From Ridgeia piscesae (Eukaryota > Annelida > Polychaeta > Sabellida > Siboglinidae): a stretch of DNA of 64,000 nucleotides. The DNA lies in assembly GCA_025642075.2 (NCBI GenBank), contig JAODUO010000112.1:386001-450000 (forward strand). Direction: 5' to 3'. Positions 34,860 through 47,420 of this stretch are shown piece after piece. A program made the position numbers and the translations under genes. The notes below the pieces were generated by a model, which saw only the letters and a program-made list of their open reading frames with translations, was not told where the DNA came from and did not search any database. How positions within the stretch are numbered: the first letter of the stretch is position 1; the number at the start of each line of letters is the position of its first letter.

Positions 34860-37800
34860 TACACACATATATACATATGTACACACATATATATTGGATG
34901 TATATTACTTCAAACAACCTCTTATTCCAAGGTTATATGACCACAGGGCCAGTGAGTATTGTTTATCAAAGCTCTCTCTGCCACATGAAAACACTTAACC
35001 TTTACTTTTGATTGACAAGCAAAACTTACCAAGGCAGCACTGGAAATTATGGAGATCACAATAAACTTAATTTCACAAACATTGATACATTTTTCAAAAT
35101 ATAGCTGTAGCTGCTTATTGTAAAACATCATCATTACAAAGAGCCTGTTCCTGCAACCATTTTTTTAACCAGAGGTCTTGTGCTTCCGTCCACTGCCAAA
35201 TTACAATACTTTAAAAATATCCACAGTGCCCGATTTACAAGAGGTTATTTACATGCATGTCATCCACTTGTTTAGAATTATGTTAAACTAAAATTATTAA
35301 TATAGTAAGATTTAAAAATATCATTAAAATAGTTCTTCCAAAATATTATATGCAAATATTAAAACAAATAATGCATTACACGTTTTATAGTTATATGAGA
35401 AAATAAATAAATAGATAAAAGTAGGTGTGCAGCCACGGTCACAATCACATTGGTGTAAAGCTGTATTATAAAAAAAAACTACTTTAAAAACATTTTGCAT
35501 TGGGGTGATATCTCTTCTGTTTTGATATACGGACCGACAAATAGCAATCACAGCGTGTGAACAATGCCTCCTGAAAGTGCCCCCAGCCAGTCATCTCCTC
35601 ACCTGTGTAGCGGAATCCATGGATGAAACCCCCTGCAGACTTCCTAAAGTCAGGTCCGTGGGATGCGCCTCCGGCTATGTACAAGTCCTCCACGTCACGC
35701 AGCTGGTAGTCGTAGCCAATCAGCGGGAACTTATCCTCCCGCCCCTTTGACTTCTTTATGTTCAACGAGCTGCATCAAACAACAACCTATACAACAAGAC
35801 ATTAACTGACACTGCATCTCCTCGACCCAGCAGCCACAGGCATCCACCTTCTGGCGTCCTTCGCTTCATGTGTTTATAAAACACAAAGGTAACCGTTTCG
35901 GGTTACTTAGATGCTTCTGTGGACAAATTGAGTAGCCAGGCAGTGCCACAAGTCAAACAATACTGTCATCAAACCGATACTGTTGCTTCATCGCCAGGTG
36001 TAGGTATGTAATAATAATATACCGTATTTGTTCTATTAAGGCTAGGGGCTTAGAAAAGACAATGCTAAAAAATAACCATAGTTTCTGGTTTCCATGTATT
36101 TCTAAATGAAAACTAATTTCCTAAAAATAATTGCATATTTTAATTAATATAACGATTCACATATGCAATTCATAAAAAATTACCAGACGACATCATTTAC
36201 TGGTGACATACATACGAAACTACCATTTTCAACCGACATACCCAAAAAAAGATATTTAAAAAATAAAAAACGAGTCATCTCACCTGTTGAAAATGCCATT
36301 GTCAAACTGGAACCCGAGACACAGGATGACTTTGTCATACAGGTCACGCATTGCAAAGTTGTCATATATGTTCTCTGACACTCCTGCCTGTTGGTCAACC
36401 AACTCAAGCTTGAGTCGGTCCCCTGTCTTCACCAGCTGCATGTCGTCTGTCGTAGCCTCGACCACCGCGTCCAGGGACTTGAGTTGATACGTGTCCAGCA
36501 ATGCATTGTTGACCGCCCTACAGCCATCGATATTACATCACATCAACTTGAAAGCAAGTCCTTAGCAACAAATAACTTGTTGCCTATTTTGAATTAATAA
36601 AAAATACTTTTTGAAATGTGAATGTAAGTAACAACCATTTTTGGCCATTTTCTTTTTTTGCCCAAAACAAACCAGTATAATTTGAGCTATCCATTAATTA
36701 ATGCTAAGTCGTCGGGTCTATCAGGCTTGTCCTACTGCCTTGTGTGAATGAGTGCTGGCTGGGGACTGCTTCAAAGAACCATTGGAATTACCCAGATAAC
36801 AATCACACTTTCCCAGTGTCACATGCTAAACAAATAATTATTAGGACTACCCAGGAGTGAAGCCAGGATATCTCCAAACAGTCCAAAGGGATACAAGTTA
36901 AAATTCAAAGATTACCAGTGTAAACATAAGCCCAGTGAAGACTGACAACACTTGTCGATCATAACCAAGAATGTGACAACCATTATATATGTTATAAAAA
37001 TATATAATTATATTTTACCCAGCCAATATTACCCAGTAGCCACTCAGTGGTTTTTATATGTTCTTCCTAGCTACTCAATCACGTTATAACAGCTTGCCTG
37101 TATTGACATTTAAATGCACTGAAATATTGTTAGTTAATTGTTTATGTTATTTCTGCATGCTTCATTACTTCAGTGAGTCAAAACCTGTGTTAGCCCGCAG
37201 TATGCACAGTAAGCGTACAATTTTATGGTTAACCTTTGTTACGTTAATTGGGGCAGGAATTGGAATTGAAAGACTATAGATGGAATTGAACTAAAAAAAT
37301 TAATTGAAAATAATTCAATTGACAGAAATTGAATTGGAATTGAAAACTTGGATTTGAATTAATTGGAGTTGGAAGAGTGGAATTGACCCCAGCCCTGACT
37401 GGTGACCATCATGTATCACCTCTGAGAAACATTACGATGGGAAATGATGTGGAGAGAGACTGGCAATGGAGAGACGAATTAGATGAGTACTGTCTTTCAC
37501 TATACTAGTTCTCAGTGTGTCTCACCTGAGGTCTCCGACGTAGTGTGTGGCCCAGGACAGCCTCACTCTCGATCTACCAATCATGTGAACGAAGTTGGTA
37601 GAACCGTAGATTGACTCGGCAAGTTCGAATGCGGAATTGCCTCGACCTGGAGAAGAATAACAGATTTAGAGTATGTCAAAGCAAATCTTTCAATTGTTGT
37701 TCAGAGTGCATTAAATTTGCCTCAGTAGTCGCACGCGCCTGACACATGAAGCCATTCTTTATTATAACTGATGGATCGAGTATAATTATCATATGTTGTA

Positions 37801-38255
37801 GAATATCAACAAAATATACAACAGAATATTGGAAATTGGCATCCACAGTTGTATGGCTAAACAATGGATCATGTGATGGTCAGGTCAACTGCATCATGGG
37901 AATATGGTCACCTTCATTAATTAGCCTGATACTGATTTTGGGGTGGCCTCATCATTTGTCAACATTCATCGACAAGGACGAAACACTTGATGTATTTAGC
38001 ATTGGTTCACTGGTCACCTGCATTGTGGGAAATGTTATAAATTCAAGATGGCTATTAACATAAATTTGCACTGACATATATATAACTCATTCATAAGCTA
38101 CTGAGTAAATAATTTGTGTGCAGGTTTGGGAACATCATTCTGAAAAAGTGCACCCCTACTGCACTAACACATTGGACTGTTACATATTAGCTATCAGATC
38201 ACCAAGCTGGATGGTTGACACGTCAGAATAAAGATGAAAAGATGTTAATAACTTT

Positions 38256-38334
<79 letters not shown>

Positions 38335-39491
38335 ACATAGTATGCTCTGACTTACCAATTATGAGCACTGATTTGCCTTCGTAGTCGTCAGGGTTGATCG
38401 AGACATCTGAATAATTTTCGGTGAACTCGCTCCCTTGAAACTTTGGCTCGACCGGTTTACTCAGTCCACTGGCCACTATAAGGACCCTGATACATATACA
38501 AGAAATGTGTGTACTGTATTACCAGTTAAATAACTACATTACCTGTGTTTAAATTAATTAAATAAACTGATTTTAGTTTAAATTATGTCGTAAACACATA
38601 AATCAAATGCCCTTATCATCAAATGATATACCTATGGGTAGCTGCAAAGTGCATATGCATGATGGACTTATCATAAGAAAACGTACATTTTCTGGCAAGG
38701 CAATATTATTGTTGGCATGGTGGTGTCAGACACAACCTACTTGCACTTGAGAGTGTTTCCGTTCTGGTCATCCATGAGGAACACTGTCTTGTTTGTCGTT
38801 GCATTCGTCTCCTTCCTGATGTTGCTCACTTCTGTGTGGAACTGTACGTTGATGCCGAGCTTCTTCTGGTAGTCTGCCATGTAGTCCAGTAGCTGGACAC
38901 GCTGGGGGAAGAACAACTTGGAGTAGTGGCGGAAGAGAAGACTCTTGTCGTCACTCAACAATGAGTTCCAGTCGTGACGTAGATTGAACTCAGTGTTCTT
39001 CTTACCAGTGTGTCTTTTGTTGATGCTGATCAACTGGTCATGACGAGGGAATTTTTCAAAGAAGCTCGCTGCAAAGAGTCAATTGTTACATGCCACATTT
39101 CTTAGACTCACTGTGTGTCAATAGTTCTTAATGTATACAAATTCATACAGGTGTTTTAATAATTTATTTTATATTGCATCATTCCATGTTAATGCTAAAA
39201 GAACATACTAGAGTTTTGTTTTATGTCATCAACCCTATTGAAATTCTGTTTGCATTACTGGATATTTTTATATTTACAAAGCCCCATAATAGAGGTTCCA
39301 ACATAAAACATTCACTTACCTGCTACACTATTTCTCTCAAGCAGGACATAGTTGCGGCCCGCCTTCTGAAGGAAGTGGCCCATCTGGAGCCCACCTGGCC
39401 CGGCCCCAACTACAATGTAGTCCCAGTACTTGTCTGCTGCCTGTATGCACCCCACCAGGGTGACCAGAACCATCAGCACCCTGGATGTCAT
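31437..39491 (-). CDS. FOXRED2: FOXRED2-like FAD-dependent oxidoreductase (ER flavoprotein), nine coding exons
   Basis: Coding exons, minus strand: 39491-39320, 39068-38741, 38486-38356, 37646-37526, 36517-36284, 35769-35603, 33557-33392, 32676-32438, 31720-31437. All junctions are GT-AG, phases agree, and the total is 1,842 nt (613 codons plus TAG). Residues 1-18 are a signal peptide ([18 protein letters not shown]). VVGAGPGG (about 27-34) binds FAD, SVLIIGRGNSA (about 206-216) is the second Rossmann fold, VILCLGF and [21 protein letters not shown] close the flavin fold, and a helical C-terminal domain follows. In vertebrates FOXRED2 (ERFAD) is a luminal ER flavoprotein in ER-associated degradation. 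This product ends EPLFQQS without the KDEL-like signal and is about 70 residues shorter than the human protein. The ATG was chosen for the signal peptide. Confidence 0.92.
32720..33080. repeat. Degenerate AATGCATTTGAA-type repeat in intron 7
   Basis: Variants of AATGCAAATG/CATTTGAA recur. A shorter version sits in the matching intron of the second locus (about 57415-57510). Confidence 0.5.
33556..33662 (-). repeat. Two-unit precursor of the splice-acceptor minisatellite
   Basis: GAGCTGTGGGGGCAAACACC (33556) and GAGCTGTGAGGGCAAACATC (about 33617) head two 61-bp-spaced units. The first straddles the exon 7 boundary and holds its AG acceptor (TTTGCCCCCACAG on minus). The second locus has about 82 units here. 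Confidence 0.85.
33905..34215 (+). mobile_element. tRNA-derived SINE, near full length, in intron 6
   Basis: Head with AGCTGAGGGGTAGAAC and a box-B-like GGGTTTGCATCC, middle CACTCTACATTGCTCCAGTT and CTGTATAAATGAGTACC, tail AAAGCACTTTGAGCAATCC and CACTGCGCTATATACAA. The tail is the common metazoan SINE/LINE 3' type. Confidence 0.75.
34806..34895. repeat. (CA)n/(TA)n microsatellite in intron 6
   Basis: Alternating ACAC, ATAT, ACAC and ATAC tracts over about 90 bp. Confidence 0.95.
37240..37390. repeat. GGAATTGAA-rich simple repeat in intron 4
   Basis: Irregular repeats of GGAATTGAA/AATTGAATT over about 150 bp. Confidence 0.6.
38262..38331. repeat. (AC)n microsatellite in intron 3
   Basis: About 70 bp of AC, i.e. 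(GT)n on the coding strand, starting about 24 nt after the exon 3 donor. Such tracts close to donors can affect splice choice. Confidence 0.97.
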
Positions 39492-39522
39492 GGCTACGTG
39501 ATGGACACAGCTTGTGAACAAA
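39492..39522 (-). other. 5' UTR part of the first coding exon
   Basis: A strong acceptor (minus strand TCTGCCCTTTCAG) ends at 39523, so exon 1 probably starts at 39522 and an upstream non-coding exon exists. A donor-like site (AACACGGTGAGT on minus, about 45320) is one candidate, unproven. Confidence 0.5.
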
Positions 39523-41469
39523 CTGAAAGGGCAGAATACGTGTGTTACTTGGTAGTAGAGCATCAACTGGTCATTCAAGTCTAGATGACTAGTGTCCAGC
39601 AACTTAGTCCGAACACACTATTTTATAGTACCCTTTTACCTGCAATGTGTCTTTGTCACATACTCTGACCACAACTGTTAACATTTAATTATGTTTAATT
39701 TACACCTAACTACCCAGTAATCACTGAGCCTCATCATTAATTTGTATTTTGCCAATTAGTTAGTTATACTATTTTACTTCCTTGTACACTATAGTGTGCT
39801 AGTTTTGTTTAGTCCAATTTAGCAATGTTTAACATAATTATTATTAATACTTGTACCTGTAGTATATTAGTGGATTTCGATTTTAGTGAATAAACAAAGT
39901 AATTGTTACTTTTACTGCCATTTCAAACCTTGGGTAGTTTTGTGGACTGGATGCCGTGCTTTAAAAACAATGTTTCTCTTTACCTTAGTGGTTGTGCAGA
40001 AACACAGAATATATCAGCCCAAGTTATGCCCAGGGATTTAATTTATTGCTTGCCCTCTTGCCCAAGGTGAGTAGACATGCTTGTGAATGACTCAGAATGA
40101 GTAACCTAGCACTAGTCCCCGCCTCCCTGGGCAAGAAGCCATTTTCCACGTTTGACAAAACTAATCATGCTGCATTATCAGTCATTTATTTGTTTAACAT
40201 TTTTTGTTTAAGGAAGATCACTGCAGGTCTACTGGCGCATTTGTGTGAAAGTTTATGATTTGGCAATGTTTAACACCACAGGAGTAGTGATTTTTAATGG
40301 TGACGAGGAATGTATTAAGGCTACTAGTACTAGTAGTAGCTGAGATCAGTGAATTAAGATTTAAATATTTCCTTGGTTATCCCTACATCTGCATCATTTA
40401 CCTTGCATGCAACAGCGGCATTTTTTCTGACTGCTACTTTCAGAGACAACATGTTATGGTCACCCAAGCGATGCAACACTTGATATATCTTGAAAAAAAT
40501 AGAATAAATTCTTTTAATAGTGTTACTTTGTGTTTGGCAAGTTCTGTTAGGTCAATAGCACAGAACCTGTAAATTTGCATGTGCACATCTCAAAATATAA
40601 ACCTACACTTCAACGAGCTAAAGAAAATGTTTCTCTGCAAAAAAACAGAACATCTGGGAGAGTTTATTTTTTCATTTCAGTGCTTGTGGCTATAATAACT
40701 TTTTTACTGGTTATGCCTGGTAGTTATGGTTGTGGACTAGTTTGGGTTCGTCATTCCTTCTACCTTTTGCTATATATGTCCACACTCGGTATATCAGAGC
40801 AAGCATTTGAGTAAATTGTAACATGGATGAATCAGCCAGTGTGTACGTGTCCTTTCCAGCTCTATTCTTCTTATTTTTGAAAGGCACTTTTACTTTTTTC
40901 TCAGGTAGGTTTTTCAATGTAAAGTAGGTCAGCTGTGTTCCAATTAGGTCTTGAAAAGGACACGGTGCAGTTGACAGATGGAGGGCACTTTTATCAGCCC
41001 ATAAACATCATAAATTACCCTCAGTTAACCTGACATTTTAAGGTCACAAGTGGACAGCCCAGAACAGGTACAGTGGTCACAGCGGTCATTGCAAACCTGC
41101 ATTTCAGAACATTAGGTTTTACAAGAACCCACCTCTATCTTTTCAAGCCTTGTAAAAAGTCATGAACAAAATAAATCACTTTCCAAACAATGAACATGGC
41201 TTGGTCTAAGTTGGTCATCATTGAGTCATGAGCTGCAGTGGCCAGCTATTGTGGTGATTTTTTTATTTAATCCTTCACTTTAGGACAACATTGAGTTAAT
41301 TAATGGTGGCATGCAACCATGGAACAATAATTCACCGCCACACACACACATATTATTCTTAGTGCAGTAAATACTGGCCTAGAGGGTAACACCAAGTTCC
41401 ATCCCACGTAAACATTCTCTGGCAACTTTCTATGACACTGTCTTAGATTAGAACTGGCCGATTTTTGTG

Positions 41470-41500
<31 letters not shown>

Positions 41501-41974
41501 ACAGATTATAACTAAATTATCCTTAAAATATTAACTGCATTTGACAATTTTCCAAGTTTTGGTGGAGATATAAAATGTAGCGTTTGTTAGATTTGTCATG
41601 ACGAGCTAAAATAACGTTCATAGAAGTGTGAATAATTAACACAGAGCTTTGAAAAGTGGTGTGTTGACTAAATGACATATATGGTGAATCGAAATATGCC
41701 ATAATGTTAACTGTCAGCTGAATAGAAGAGGAACTGTGGTACTTCAAGTTCGGGTTGTGTCATGTGTGTATTCTGACTCACATTAAAAGGCAACCTCGAT
41801 AAAATGCTCCTGGTGCGATTACTGTTATTTATTATCTGATTCTGCCTAGACAGAGAGAGTCGAACAATTCTGAGGAAAACCATCGTCAGCAACAGATGTT
41901 GCCACCTGGTTCCAACTTGCCTGACTCTTGACCTAAGACATAATCACATTCAATTCTTATATACAGCTGTATAT

Positions 41975-42013
<39 letters not shown>

Positions 42014-43488
42014 CATAATACAATTGCAATAATAAAATGTAATACATATATATGTGTATATATAATTTACAACAATCTGTTCCAGTTACATCACTCAATT
42101 ACACCAGTCATACAAGTCTGTCCTTCTTCCAGTCCTCCTTGATTACTGCAGTGATTAGGTCAGGAATAGTATTATACACCCATTCCTGACATCATTCTAA
42201 ATTTAAATGCTGTCTTCTTCAACCTATTTGTATCAATAAATCTCTCCAAACAGCATCTGTACCAGATACATCTATTATTTATTTATATACATCATCCAAT
42301 ATATATTGACCATCACATTCAGTCTCTCTGTATTGCATCACTTTCAGCTGACACACTGAGAAATGTGACACCTGCTGATGCTTAGTGTTGCATAAGTGAT
42401 AATTGTATTGACATTTTCAATGTCAAAGTGGTTTGTTTGAAAACAGTAATCTCTGTTGATCACATCAGTTCAAATTCCTGATTAAACCAACAAATAAGTG
42501 GAACACTACATTTGCACAGGGTAACATTCACTCTTTATACCAGCTCTAATTACCTAAGGCAAACATGACATTGTTACGTTGCAAAGTCAGTCACTGAAAT
42601 GACATCTACAGTCCCGATGTAGAACGCGACCTGTTTGACTTTGAGAAAGCACGATGGAGCCGAGTTGTGGTTACCCACAATGCATCTGTCTATTGTAACA
42701 ATTATATTAATTTACAAGGTCAAATGGGTGTATGAAGACGTCGAGAAAGCAGACATTAACGGGAACAAAATGCAAGTATTAATTTTTGAATAATGCACCT
42801 AACAGTTACTATAAAGTATCCATTTGCAATACAAAAAATTTCACATTTACGTTTTATCTGTTCAACATAACTATTTTACCAAGTGCATCCATGTGGCCTA
42901 CTGTACTATATAAATTATAACAATTTGAATTACCATCGTTTTTACTGATTTTACCTCAGTGACCATGTTGAGTTTGTGATCTATATTGCAGTGTCTTCAT
43001 GTTACCAATTATTACATTCATGTTATAATACTAACAAATTATTTGAAAAGTTGGTTTAACTTTAAATAATGTACAATTATCAGAAAAAAAATCATCCCAA
43101 GTACAGTATATATTCCTGCACGAAGTCACAACCTTATTATAGAGGTCAGTGAATTACTAACTGATGAATGCCTTAATTTTCCATTATCAATAACAACTAA
43201 ATGAGTGCACTATATCACAGTGGCCATTTCAATTTGGTTGGCTGCCATGCTTGAGATTGGATGCTTCATGTCTGGCAGACTGTACATGAACTATACATCT
43301 ATAGTATATACTCTTTCGTTTTTGCCTGCTTTTATATTTGCTCTTATATTTTCTCTGAATATTACATGTGTCATCTAAAATTGCTAATGACATCATGTAA
43401 GACAACAAATATTGTATGATCAACTTCAATTAACCACACACATATGGCATACATACTTATGTAAACCAATCACAAACGGACAAGACTG
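39523..43488. other. Intergenic DNA upstream of the FOXRED2-like gene
   Basis: No recognised gene. Contains a dispersed repeat (40060-40330) and (TA)n tracts near 41471-41500 and 41982-42010. Short open frames have no motifs. The promoter of the FOXRED2-like gene is probably here or further up, but cannot be placed. Confidence 0.4.
40060..40330 (+). repeat. Diverged dispersed repeat, copy 2
   Basis: Partner of 30295-30560: GAATGAGTAACC, CCATTTTCCACG, TTTGGCAATGTTTAACACCA and TATTAAGGCTACT. Confidence 0.5.
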
Positions 43489-43536
43489 TTCGCAGAGCAG
43501 TGACGTCACTGCCCTGTGAATTAGGGATCGAAAGAC

Positions 43537-43826
43537 TTGTACACCACTGTAGTGACAGAGCAGTACACCGCTGTAGTGACAGAGCAGTACACCGCTGTAG
43601 TGACAGAGCAGTACACCGCTGTAGTGACAGAGCAGTACACCGCTGTAGTGACAGAGCAGTACACCACTGTAGTGACAGAGCAGTACACCACTGTAGTGAC
43701 AGAGCAGTACACCGCTGTAGTGACAGAGCAGTACACCGCTGTAGTGACAGAGCAGTACACCGCTGTAGTGACAGAGCAGTACACCGCTGTAGTGACAGAG
43801 CAGTACACCACTGTAGTGACAGGGCA
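43537..43826. repeat. 24-bp minisatellite, about 12 units
   Basis: The unit is CAGTACACCGCTGTAGTGAC plus AGAG; the only common variant is CGCTG to CACTG. As 24 is a multiple of three, both strands are open throughout (8-residue repeats); no protein is implied. Confidence 0.95.
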
Positions 43827-44102
43827 GAGCAGGTAAGAAAGAACTTTTACTAGTGGCTCTGCAAAACTTAATAAACTTTATTTAGACACTAAAATCTAAA
43901 GTAAATATATGTACAATATATATATATATATATAGTTGACAACAGTAGTTAAAAATATAAGAAATAAATATTTAAAAAATACAAGTAAAACATGAATCAT
44001 TGTTATATGGAACTGAACTAGAGAAAATAAAACTAAATAAAAGATGGCATTATTGTAATTTATATTACATAACAATATAATTATAGTCCAAAAATATAAG
44101 TA

Positions 44103-44458
44103 CCCAGCAAACAACAACCCGTGATTTCACATGTTCTGTAAGTGAATTCACGAGTTCAACTAGCTTAATTCACGTGTTTCCATACGTGAATTTAATCCAC
44201 TGGATTCTGTGAATAAATTTGATGTGTCGACACGTGTTTACCGTGAAATCATGAGTTTTTCACGTGATGATACGTACCAGTGAAACTGTACCAGTTCTGA
44301 CCCATTATGAAACTCGATCGTTCAAAACTTGTGACAAACAGGCAGAACACGTGTATTCACGTGAATATACACAAAAACACGTACTGGTGGAGCAGTACCA
44401 ATTATGAACCAGTATGACACGTGCCAACTGGTTCAGAAATGGTTCCTTTTTTGCTGGG
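44103..44458. mobile_element. 356-bp MITE with TA target duplication and CACGTG-rich interior
   Basis: CCCAGCAAA (44103) and TTTGCTGGG (to 44458) are perfect 9-bp terminal inverted repeats, flanked on both sides by TA (44101-44102; 44459-44460). The interior is non-coding and contains six CACGTG sites and several ACGTGAAT or GTGAATTCAC palindromic variants. It is nested in the larger inverted-repeat element. Confidence 0.7.
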
Positions 44459-44818
44459 TATATATTAATTTATTATATATGAAATATATATATATATATA
44501 TGCCAATTGCAAGTAATGTTGCGTTTTTATTTGAATGGATGAAACTGAGATTTCAACAGAGGAGTGATGTATTTCGTTTTAAAGATTTAAATGTTATTTA
44601 TGTTATGTGGGCATTATTCCACCAAAGGTCTGAAGTTATGGTTTACGCCAAGATATTTTGCCTGTGAAACAGTTTCAACTATTTGTCCATGTATTGGGTA
44701 TTAATGACAGATTTGTTTCGATCTTGTTACAGTAATGACATGGTGACGTATCTGCTCTGCGAATAGTGGAACTGTTTCCCTAATTCGCTGAGCTGTGATG
44801 AGGTCACTGCTCTGCGAA

Positions 44819-46020
44819 TAAAATATATAGCCACATGTACAGGGATCATAGGCGTAGGGGTTGTGAGTATATTGTTTTAGTTGTTTGTATAATAAAGACG
44901 TCATGAATACGCATTCTCAAGCACGTACAGTCTCACGCTCGATCTGTGACACTGATAATCGGTTTCTTTGACTCTACACAGTACATTATACTTCGATCTA
45001 CACTACATAATTTAATTACCATACGATTATATCCATGCATACGATTCCGTCTCATGCCAACGAAACACCGCCAACAGCTGTTTGTATTTACACGTTACGG
45101 ATCTATACACTAAAGAGGAAGCAAACGCATGCGGTTGCGTTTCCGGGTGCAGATGACCTGACAGCTCACTGCTACTTTGCTAGTCTTGTAATCAAAGCCA
45201 GCCCTGGCAGTAGGCGTAGCAAGACAGTAAATTACTGAGATTGTCTCTCGAGTTTTTTAATCACATCGACATCGATATCACGGAGTGCGCGTTCACAGAA
45301 GTTTGGCTACAAACTCACCGTGTTTACTCCTGCTTCGGCCTTGGTTAAGGCTTAGAGTTAGGCGACCGAAGACGCAGTCACCTGGCTACCCACTTGCCAA
45401 CGTGGCAAACACTGGGGGGGGGGTGCTAGATGTTTTGTACCCCGCCAAGGTCGCTACCCATACGCAAAACCAGTAGCACCGCACGTTATTTTTAGACAAC
45501 TGTATTTATTTACCAAATTATCGCCATCTATCGGACAGATCGAAGATAATTGCTACAGATGCGCCACCTATCGCACAATGCCGTCGTTTCACCAGGGTCC
45601 GTGGTTTCGCCGAGACCGAATAATTCGACAAGGGGGCTGCAGTTGGAGATTGGTGCACCCACAGTGATCGAATGCAGTTCAGTGTTTTATGAGCCGCACG
45701 GGGTGCAATTTAACTTGATTTAAGATAACAGTTAATTAACCATGATTTTTTCAATATTTTTTTCAATAAAATGTACTTCAATTATGTTTTGTCATTGTAG
45801 CTATATGCCTATAGGGGCCTATATAAGATTATTTTTGCCAGTTGTGTTTTATTTATTTATTATTAATTTTACTCTTCAAATCTTAATATTATTATTATGC
45901 GCGCATATGTAACACTCTTGTATCTTGTAAATGCTAAATTAATGCATTGTGCGTGCGTGCGTGCGTGCGTGCATGTCTTATATAATATTTTTTACATATA
46001 TTATACACAATGCCCATCTG
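44819..46020. other. Unassigned intergenic DNA
   Basis: No confident gene. Contains G10 at about 45413-45422 and a short (GTGC)n at 45950-45970. A minus-strand donor-like site near 45320 may end a 5' non-coding exon. Confidence 0.35.
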
Positions 46021-46060
46021 CTCTTATAGGGATAAATAAAGTTTTATTGTATTGTATTCT
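46021..46060 (+). mobile_element. 3' terminus of an unidentified retroelement
   Basis: TAGGGATAAATAAAGTTTTA followed by TTGTATTGTATT is a typical LINE/SINE 3' end with an ATTGT tandem tail. The upstream limit is unclear. Confidence 0.45.
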
Positions 46061-46744
46061 TGAAAACGCTGCCCCTTTAACCGTTAAAATGCCTAATTAT
46101 GATATTGCCTCCACCACAGTAAACATTTAACATCTCCCAAATGGCCAGACCAAATTAACAGTTAATTCAGACTTGTTGAGATTTGTCTTTTTGAAAAGTG
46201 GCAACTGTGAGCGAAGCAAATGCTGCAGTCTTCCTCAGTGTAACATTTTCAATGTGGCAGGCACGTGCCGACCAAGTGTGGCAGTGTTATCATTCCCAAG
46301 TGGTCCACTAAACCGTGTCGTTGATGCGGTCGCCAAATAAACATGTTTACTGAGACCAAGATAAGCTGATGTGTACCAGAAGTACTCCCCAACCAGAGGG
46401 AGGGGGTTACTGGTGACGAGACGAAATTAAGGCTATCAGGACCAGTCAGCAACTACGAACAGCAGCAATGTTAAGAGTTATGCAAAATAAGACATAACAC
46501 AACGTGCATACTCTTCAAAAAAATTACAAAGGGCAATCGCTGTATATGAGATGGATGAAATGGCAGATCATACATGTGACATCAACTTGTTCGTAATTAC
46601 ATCGATGATGGCATTACGGCACCTGAACATACAGGACTTGTCTTCCTGTCCGATATCGTATTACCTTTAAGATCTTTAAATTCATTGCGAAATTGCATTG
46701 AGAAAGGTTGCCTAGCTTCGATCATTTCTTTATGATCTAGTTTT
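46061..46744. other. Unassigned intergenic DNA
   Basis: Short open frames only; nothing recognised. Confidence 0.35.
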
Positions 46745-47420
46745 TTAGTGCTTTTGCCTGTTTAAGCCAACACGCATGCTGATTGGTGTCGATAATATCT
46801 TAAATTAAATTTAAAAAATTGCCTTAGTCTACATCAATTATATGTTTATTATTTTAGATTATGTATTCTTGTTTACCTATTTGAGTTATATGGAATTATG
46901 TATCAACATTTTTTAGTAATTTCTTGTTACATTTTATGAAGGACAAAATGGCGACGATGTGCGCCATCTTGGTTTCACGTCGCCTGTTGTAAAACATTCC
47001 TATCCATAAATCTGCATGGATGAATAATTATAGGTTCACATGTTTAATGTATCATATGATATAATATAACATATAAACGATGTTTTTGCCTGTTTACGCC
47101 AACACGCATGTGGAAAACAAAATTACGATCACTATGCTGATTGGTGTCGATATCTTTAATAAAATAACTAAAGTTGTCTTAGTCTACATCTGTTAATTAT
47201 GTGTTTATTATTTTATGTATTCTTGTTTAAACATTGGAGTTATATGGAATTATACGAATTATGTATCAACATTTTAAAGTAATTCCTTGTTACATTTTAT
47301 GAAGGACAAAATGGCGACGATGTGTGCGCCATCTTGGTTTCACGTCGCCTGGTGGAAAACATACCTATCCATAACTGTGCATGGATCAATAATTATAGTT
47401 TCACATGTTAACATGTTTAA
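46745..47420. repeat. Tandem duplication, ~340-bp units
   Basis: Both units (about 46745-47070 and 47083-47420) read TTTTGCCTGTTT, CCAACACGCATG, GATTGGTGTCGAT, GTCTACATC, TTTTATGAAGGACAAAATGG, then GCCATCTTGGTTTCACGTCG. Each has an inverted ATGGCG...CGCCAT pair, two YY1-like cores facing each other. Confidence 0.85.

Larger units (their letters stand above)
29460..39600. repeat. Segmental duplication, copy 1 (FOXRED2-like locus and 3' flank)
   Basis: The gene and about 2 kb beyond its stop are duplicated at 53,430 to beyond 64,000 in the same orientation, offset about 24 kb. Non-coding matches include GGAATGTGTACCAGCAG (30738; 53896), ATGGATTTACCAACAAAT (30799; 53949) and AACCAAGGTTTTTCTAAG-like sequence (29552; 53500). 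Exons match best. Confidence 0.85.
43489..44818. mobile_element. Candidate 1.33-kb DNA transposon with inverted ends
   Basis: Left end TTCGCAGAGCAGTGACGTCA (43489) with a following GAATTAGGGA is mirrored at the right end: reverse complement of 44818-44777 reads TTCGCAGAGCAGTGAC, then GAATTAGGGA. A second, inner copy of the right terminus (TTCGCAGAGCAG, minus) lies at 44764-44742. Next to the left end is a 24-bp array whose unit shares AGAGCAGT with the terminus. No transposase remains. A separate MITE is nested inside. Target-site duplications were not clear. Confidence 0.55.

Noticed and set aside
43500..43853. Repeat proteins of 8-residue units on both strands
   Set aside because: A 24-bp array open on both strands, with no start context, splice sites or flanking coding sequence.
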